From positions 1 through 55,456 of the forward strand of contig PGXB01000022.1 in the NCBI GenBank assembly GCA_002838945.1: DNA of 55,456 nucleotides. The letters are read 5' to 3'. The number at the start of each line of letters is the position of its first letter. Within the stretch, counting starts at the first letter, position 1. The notes beneath the pieces were generated by a model. The model was not told the origin of the DNA. It searched no databases and saw nothing but the letters and a program-made list of their open reading frames with translations. This DNA comes from a candidate division Zixibacteria bacterium HGW-Zixibacteria-1. Lineage in GTDB: Bacteria; Zixibacteria; MSB-5A5; GN15; PGXB01. Below are positions 52,052 to 55,456 of this stretch, piece after piece. The translations under genes and the position numbers were made by a program.

Positions 52052-52066
52052 AATTAATAATAAAAT

Positions 52067-52090
52067 AAGGGCCGACATCGGCCGGCCCTT
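52067..52090 (-). terminator. Terminator of the sigma / anti-sigma operon
   Basis: AAGGGCCG (52067-52074) pairs with CGGCCCTT (52083-52090); read on the minus strand it is followed by ATTTTATTATT. It lies 33 bases after the anti-sigma stop. Confidence 0.75.
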
Positions 52091-52123
52091 CTTAACGACT
52101 ATATAAAGAATACAACGAGGATT

Positions 52124-53203
52124 TTATTCGCCTTCATCTTTGAGTTTTATCATAAGCTTTAGAACGGGCGGGGCCGCGATGGAATCGGCATTATCCTCCG
52201 TCCTGATATTGATACTTTTTTCGATAAATTCGCCCTCTTTGTCGGGGTCAGGTTTCCTTAGTGCGATCGTGCTGTCCGACAATAATACCAGAATACCGTC
52301 TTTAAGAGTCTGGATTACTTCGGTCGGGCCAAGTCGAAGTTCAATCATGCGCATATCCCCATCGGCGACCGTTTCCACTTTGACTTCGAATTCATCTTTA
52401 TTCAATCCCTTTTTCGCCAGCAAGCGCTCGATGTCGAGCTGTACCTGATAATCGGCCACAGCCCTCGACCAAGCCGAGCCCGAAAGCCCTTCATCATTAA
52501 TAACTATTTCACCCTTATCGAGTTTCAACCTGACCGGCCGGACCTCTTCGCCCTTGATTTTAGTTATAACTTGGGCATACAGCGCCCCCGACTTGATCTT
52601 GATTATCGGTTCGACATTCACGCTGACCGGTTCCTCGATCAATCCGCCGACCGCGGCCCCGATATCATCGGCCTCGCGTCTGGTCGGGATGTTGTCGATG
52701 ACATATTTGATATTTTGACCGTCGGATGAAACCGAGGCCGAGACCGCTTCGTAGCCGATGGCGGCAAAGGCGGCATTGAGAAGTTCCGGCGGGATTTCCC
52801 CGGCCGATCCGGCATAGTTCAATGTCATCCGGTAGCCGGTTGTTTCGGTGTATGAAAACGGCACCAGGGTGATGAACAGAAAAACGGCGACAGCCACAGA
52901 CAACCCGGTCATCAGCCGCGGACGTTCGGTGATATTGTATTTTATATGTGACATGATTTTCTCCATAACGGTTTGTTTTGCCGTCGCTTCTTCGGTCCTG
53001 CGGCGCAGCGCGGCCAGGTCGGGACCGCCGGCGTTGTCGTCGGCTGTCGTGGCGGCAAAATCGACATCAAGCATCCGCTCCGCCCGCGCTAAAGCGGCGC
53101 ACTCGGGGCAGCCGTCAAGGTGCTCCTGCAGGGTGCGGGCGCTTGCTTCATCGAGACCGCTTTGAGCCGACTCGATCATTCTTCGGGCTTCGGAGCAATG
53201 CAT
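52124..53203 (-). CDS. Membrane anti-sigma factor with zf-HC2 domain
   Basis: A 359-residue single-span protein. The N-terminal zinc-finger domain has C3, H28-x3-C32-x2-C35 (QEHLDGCPECAALA), the usual anti-sigma (zf-HC2) core that binds the sigma factor. A membrane span follows at about 97-116 (LMTGLSVAVAVFLFITLV). The last 240 residues would lie in the periplasm and have no match I know. The start at 53203 overlaps the 3' end of the sigma gene by 28 bases, so translation is coupled and the two products are made in step. Confidence 0.9.
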   Translation of the reverse strand: MHCSEARRMIESAQSGLDEASARTLQEHLDGCPECAALARAERMLDVDFAATTADDNAGGPDLAALRRRTEEATAKQTVMEKIMSHIKYNITERPRLMTGLSVAVAVFLFITLVPFSYTETTGYRMTLNYAGSAGEIPPELLNAAFAAIGYEAVSASVSSDGQNIKYVIDNIPTRREADDIGAAVGGLIEEPVSVNVEPIIKIKSGALYAQVITKIKGEEVRPVRLKLDKGEIVINDEGLSGSAWSRAVADYQVQLDIERLLAKKGLNKDEFEVKVETVADGDMRMIELRLGPTEVIQTLKDGILVLLSDSTIALRKPDPDKEGEFIEKSINIRTEDNADSIAAPPVLKLMIKLKDEGE

Positions 53204-53751
53204 ATCTCTACCTCGCTTAGCAGTATATTCTCGATTTCTTCGGAGCCGGACCCTTTGAAAAAGCGGATCAGGGCCTCCCGCATCTTCCGCCGCGCCCGGG
53301 TCAATCGAACCCGGACATTGCCTTCCGACTTGCCGGTCATCCCGGCCAGCTCGGCAATGGTCCAGCCGTTCATTTCGTGAAGCATTATCAGGGCCTGCTC
53401 ATCGGGCGAAAGCGCCTTGAAGCCTATTTCCAGCCGCCGCCGGGCCGCGATTGCAGGGTATGGATTTACCCCGACCGGGCTGTCGGCTGTCTCATCGGTC
53501 AGAGGGAGAAAGCGCTTCCACCACGACCGCCGCCGATGGTTCTTGAATCGGTTGATCATGATCCGGTACAGCCAGGGACGAAAAGCTTCGATCTTTCGCA
53601 GACTGTTGAACCTGGCCAGCGCGCAGACCAGGCTGTCCTGATACAGATCGTCGCCGTCGTCACGGCTTCCCATCAGCTTGCGGCAGAAAGCGCGTGCCCT
53701 GAGATGTTCGCTTTCCACCAGATTCCAGAACAGGTCCCTATTTTGCTTCAT
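53176..53751 (-). CDS. ECF-family RNA polymerase sigma factor
   Basis: A 191-residue sigma factor with region 2 at about residues 10-75 (ARAFCRKLMGSRDDGDDLYQ, and FRPWLYRIMINRFKNHRR) and region 4 at about 110-165 (ALSPDEQALIMLHEMNGWTI, with AELAGMTGKSEGNVRVRLTR). It lacks region 3, as all ECF factors do. Target promoters are not evident. The ATG has AAGGTG upstream. The gene overlaps the anti-sigma gene by 28 bases and is transcribed first. Confidence 0.93.
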   Translation of the reverse strand: MKQNRDLFWNLVESEHLRARAFCRKLMGSRDDGDDLYQDSLVCALARFNSLRKIEAFRPWLYRIMINRFKNHRRRSWWKRFLPLTDETADSPVGVNPYPAIAARRRLEIGFKALSPDEQALIMLHEMNGWTIAELAGMTGKSEGNVRVRLTRARRKMREALIRFFKGSGSEEIENILLSEVEICIAPKPEE

Positions 53752-54269
53752 CTACACCTTAGACACCCTCAAACGAGGTTTGTTACAGAAAAAGTTTGTG
53801 CCGGAATATTGAATGTCACGGCTGCATTTATCGACAAAAAACTGCCGGATTACCACCAGATTCGGGGCTGACTTTCGGAGTAATTTCTTCTTACTATAAT
53901 TTGGGTCATAGATTTACACGGAATTGGGTTTGTTTTTGCTTTTTTAAAAAATTTCTCATCCCATACCTCCGCAAAAAATTATAAAGGCGCGGGTGCCCCA
54001 TCCGCCTTGGCGGACTGTGGGTTTGTTTCTTCCGTGGATGGCCCGTCTCGGCGGGTCTGCAGTGGTTCTGCCTATTTGTTGAAAATGACATGACCTTTAC
54101 AATCTCCCAATTTGACGCACTAATAGCCATAATTTTATTCACACCCCTCTATAATACCCCCCGATGACCATTTTACCATCAAATTGATGGCAATTTTGTA
54201 CGGGAATATATTTTAAGAAACCCGGAGCTCCGGGGCACGACGGATTGGGATGCCTCAGAATGGCTTGAG
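53752..54269. other. Gene-free stretch between the sigma gene and the AT-rich unknown gene
   Basis: 518 bases filled mainly by copy B of the dispersed repeat. The part next to the sigma gene (53752-53910) should hold the sigma promoter on the minus strand, but I see no clear boxes. Confidence 0.5.
53911..54240 (-). repeat. Dispersed intergenic repeat, copy B (inverted)
   Basis: Read on the minus strand this starts with CCCGGAGCTCCGGG and TTTCTTAAAA, then the TTTGATGGTAAAA block with TTATAGAGG, AAATAGGCAG with CCACT, and ends with TTTTTTAAAAAAGCAAAAAC and a TTCCGTGTAAA. All blocks occur in the same order in copy A at 692-1147. It lacks the palindromic insert of copy A and instead has a GC-rich inner segment with paired CCGCC and GGCGG elements (about 53990-54080). 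It is about 330 bases long. Confidence 0.7.
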
Positions 54270-55307
54270 CTATATTGACTTGATGTAGATATCTGTAAAT
54301 TTATTTGATTTTTGATTATATATAAGAGTCAGTCTGAATTTATTCATTTTATCGACAACAGTTACATTGTCGTCTGCCAATGTCAACATTTCCAATCTTA
54401 TAGGATAAGTCCAAGACATTTGCTTGAATAAAATCGCACTATTCTGCTCCATTTGATTTTTTATGAGATCTTCTGCATTTTTATAAAATCTAATTATGCG
54501 GCCAAACTCTTCCACTGAACGCACACTTAATCCGCCACAAGAGACGCCGCCGCCAGGGACTGCATAATACTCACCGTTTAAATCCAAAATGACATTTATA
54601 AGACTTTTTCTGAGATTAATTGTCTCTTTTTCTGATGGTGTATAAGATAATTCAGAAAAACCATGGAATCTAGACGTGTTGATAATTTGGGGAAAGTTAT
54701 TTTTCACAATACGCATAATGTTCTTATCTGCCCATTGTTTATGTTCACCGATTATAATAAAATAAGCATATTCATTATCAAATATTGCATATAGTAACTC
54801 ACTGGTTCTCTCAATCAATTTTTTTAGTTTTTCATCTGGTTTTACCCCCAAATGCAAGTGGTGGATACCCCAATCATAAAACATCCCGTCATGTTCGGTT
54901 GCATTAAATATTCCTTTACTCATATGAGCTAGTAATGAGTCTCCATTACTTATTTTTTTCTTTAATAATTTCAATCCATTTCTAAGCGGTTCGGGACATA
55001 TAAATTCTCTGGAACATTTGATTGCTCTTCTTTTTGGTTTAACAAATCTACGGTGCAGGTTGATAAAACTGCAAACCAAGTCCATCTGATACTTTTTTCT
55101 TAATATGCTATCATCCGATTGCGTGCTTTCTGCTTGGATACTCTGTTTATTTATTAATAGACCATCTTTTTGATTATTTAAGAATTTTATCTTTTTTGCT
55201 TTCCATTCATCGTAATTTTCAAATTCAAAGCCATTTGATATTAATTGACTGATTTGTTCCAACTTCAATTCCAACCAATTAGAAACGAGGTCTATTTCGA
55301 TATACAA
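54270..55307 (-). CDS. Hypothetical protein, AT-rich, near a mobile-element remnant
   Basis: A 345-residue protein I do not recognise. It begins with a helical segment (LVSNWLELKLEQISQLISNG). Near residues 144-154 lies a His cluster, DWGIHHLHLG (H149, H150, H152), which could bind metal; a GGGVSCGGLS loop follows near 255. There is no signal peptide. It starts with TTG at 55307, since no ATG fits; an AGGGTG lies upstream. The composition is much more AT-rich than most of the window. It has its own good promoter and sits between a dispersed repeat and an apparent transposase tail, so I regard it as acquired. A defence role is possible but unproven. Confidence 0.72.
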   Translation of the reverse strand: MYIEIDLVSNWLELKLEQISQLISNGFEFENYDEWKAKKIKFLNNQKDGLLINKQSIQAESTQSDDSILRKKYQMDLVCSFINLHRRFVKPKRRAIKCSREFICPEPLRNGLKLLKKKISNGDSLLAHMSKGIFNATEHDGMFYDWGIHHLHLGVKPDEKLKKLIERTSELLYAIFDNEYAYFIIIGEHKQWADKNIMRIVKNNFPQIINTSRFHGFSELSYTPSEKETINLRKSLINVILDLNGEYYAVPGGGVSCGGLSVRSVEEFGRIIRFYKNAEDLIKNQMEQNSAILFKQMSWTYPIRLEMLTLADDNVTVVDKMNKFRLTLIYNQKSNKFTDIYIKSI

Positions 55308-55354
55308 TTTATCACACCCTTATAATGTTTATTAATAGGAGGCTCACTTATCCA

Positions 55355-55383
55355 GTATTAGTAGATACCGTCTTAACTGTCAA
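55355..55383 (-). promoter_or_regulatory. Sigma70-type promoter of the AT-rich unknown gene
   Basis: On the minus strand TTGACA (55383-55378) and TAATAC (55360-55355) are separated by exactly 17 bases. Transcription would start near 55348, about 40 bases before the TTG start. The -35 overlaps the stop region of the upstream partial gene. Confidence 0.65.
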
Positions 55384-55456
55384 GGGCATAGTTAGGATTA
55401 AAGGGTAAATTGTTTTTCAACATTGCCCGGATCATCATCAGTAGTTTTTTCATAAC
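55373..55456 (-). mobile_element. Partial gene at the window edge, transposase-like C terminus
   Basis: On the minus strand the frame is open from the window edge to TAA at 55375-55373. The last residues read KKLLMMIRAMLKNNLPFNPN and then YALDS. A basic KKLL-x-x-I-x-x-M-L-K-x-x-x-P-F-x-P tail is typical of the end of IS110/IS116-type transposases. Only 27 residues can be seen, so the family call is tentative and whether the rest is intact is unknown. Confidence 0.4.

Larger units (their letters stand above)
51801..52123. other. Intergenic region with an orphan plus-strand terminator
   Basis: 323 bases between two minus-strand genes. It holds the minus-strand terminator of the sigma operon at 52067-52090 and a plus-strand terminator at 52022-52051 without a matching gene. 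A short open frame of 39 codons (51932-52051) has no ribosome site. The plus-strand terminator may belong to an unannotated RNA. Confidence 0.5.

Overview
The window looks like chromosomal DNA of an uncultured Gram-negative bacterium of about 50% GC. It carries outer-membrane proteins (TonB-dependent receptor, OMPLA, a DUF5916 barrel, a haem-barrel fusion), many lipoproteins, and strong GGAGG-type ribosome sites. The mix (DUF5916 protein, paired M16 peptidases, a 6-phosphofructokinase with PPi-type residues, WDG-repeat lipoproteins) resembles FCB-group candidate phyla such as Zixibacteria. That placement is inference from gene content. I saw no rRNA, tRNA or CRISPR array.

Layout. 1-2.5 kb: an AT-rich SEC-C protein, a composite intergenic repeat, a cupin and an outer-membrane phospholipase A. 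2.8-8.1 kb: a three-gene operon of TonB receptor, YfiR-like periplasmic protein and membrane hybrid histidine kinase, organised like YfiBNR but with a kinase as output. 8.3-13.4 kb: a heavy-metal RND operon preceded by a small Cys-rich lipoprotein. 13.8-17.1 kb: three tandem paralogous lipoproteins predicted to be seven-bladed propellers, the third broken by an amber codon. 17.3-24.7 kb: methyltransferases, a covalent-FAD oxidase, an M16 peptidase pair (one active, one lacking the zinc motif) and a GNAT acetyltransferase. 24.7-31.3 kb: a ComEC-type metallohydrolase with a membrane partner, a membrane metallopeptidase, an SLC12-like transporter and a SnoaL-like lipoprotein. 31.5-35.1 kb: an XRE regulator with a membrane protein, then an AT-rich cassette (FRG-domain protein, unknown protein, PD-(D/E)XK-like protein) that looks horizontally acquired. 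35.4-46.2 kb: esterase-TPR protein, DUF5916 barrel, phosphofructokinase, TspO, a cytochrome-barrel plus dihaem peroxidase operon, aldo-keto reductase, rhodanese and a methyltransferase. 46.4-53.8 kb: a pentapeptide-repeat membrane protein, an ankyrin-metallohydrolase fusion, DUF6485, a FlaR-like P-loop protein, DoxX, and an ECF sigma/anti-sigma pair. 53.9-55.5 kb: a second, inverted copy of the intergenic repeat, an AT-rich unknown gene with a good promoter, and what looks like the tail of a transposase at the edge.

The strongest candidates for new biology are the rewired Yfi-like sensing operon, the AT-rich FRG/nuclease-like cassette, the triplicated propeller lipoproteins, the ankyrin-metallohydrolase and pentapeptide-membrane-pentapeptide architectures, and the dispersed repeat family at both ends.
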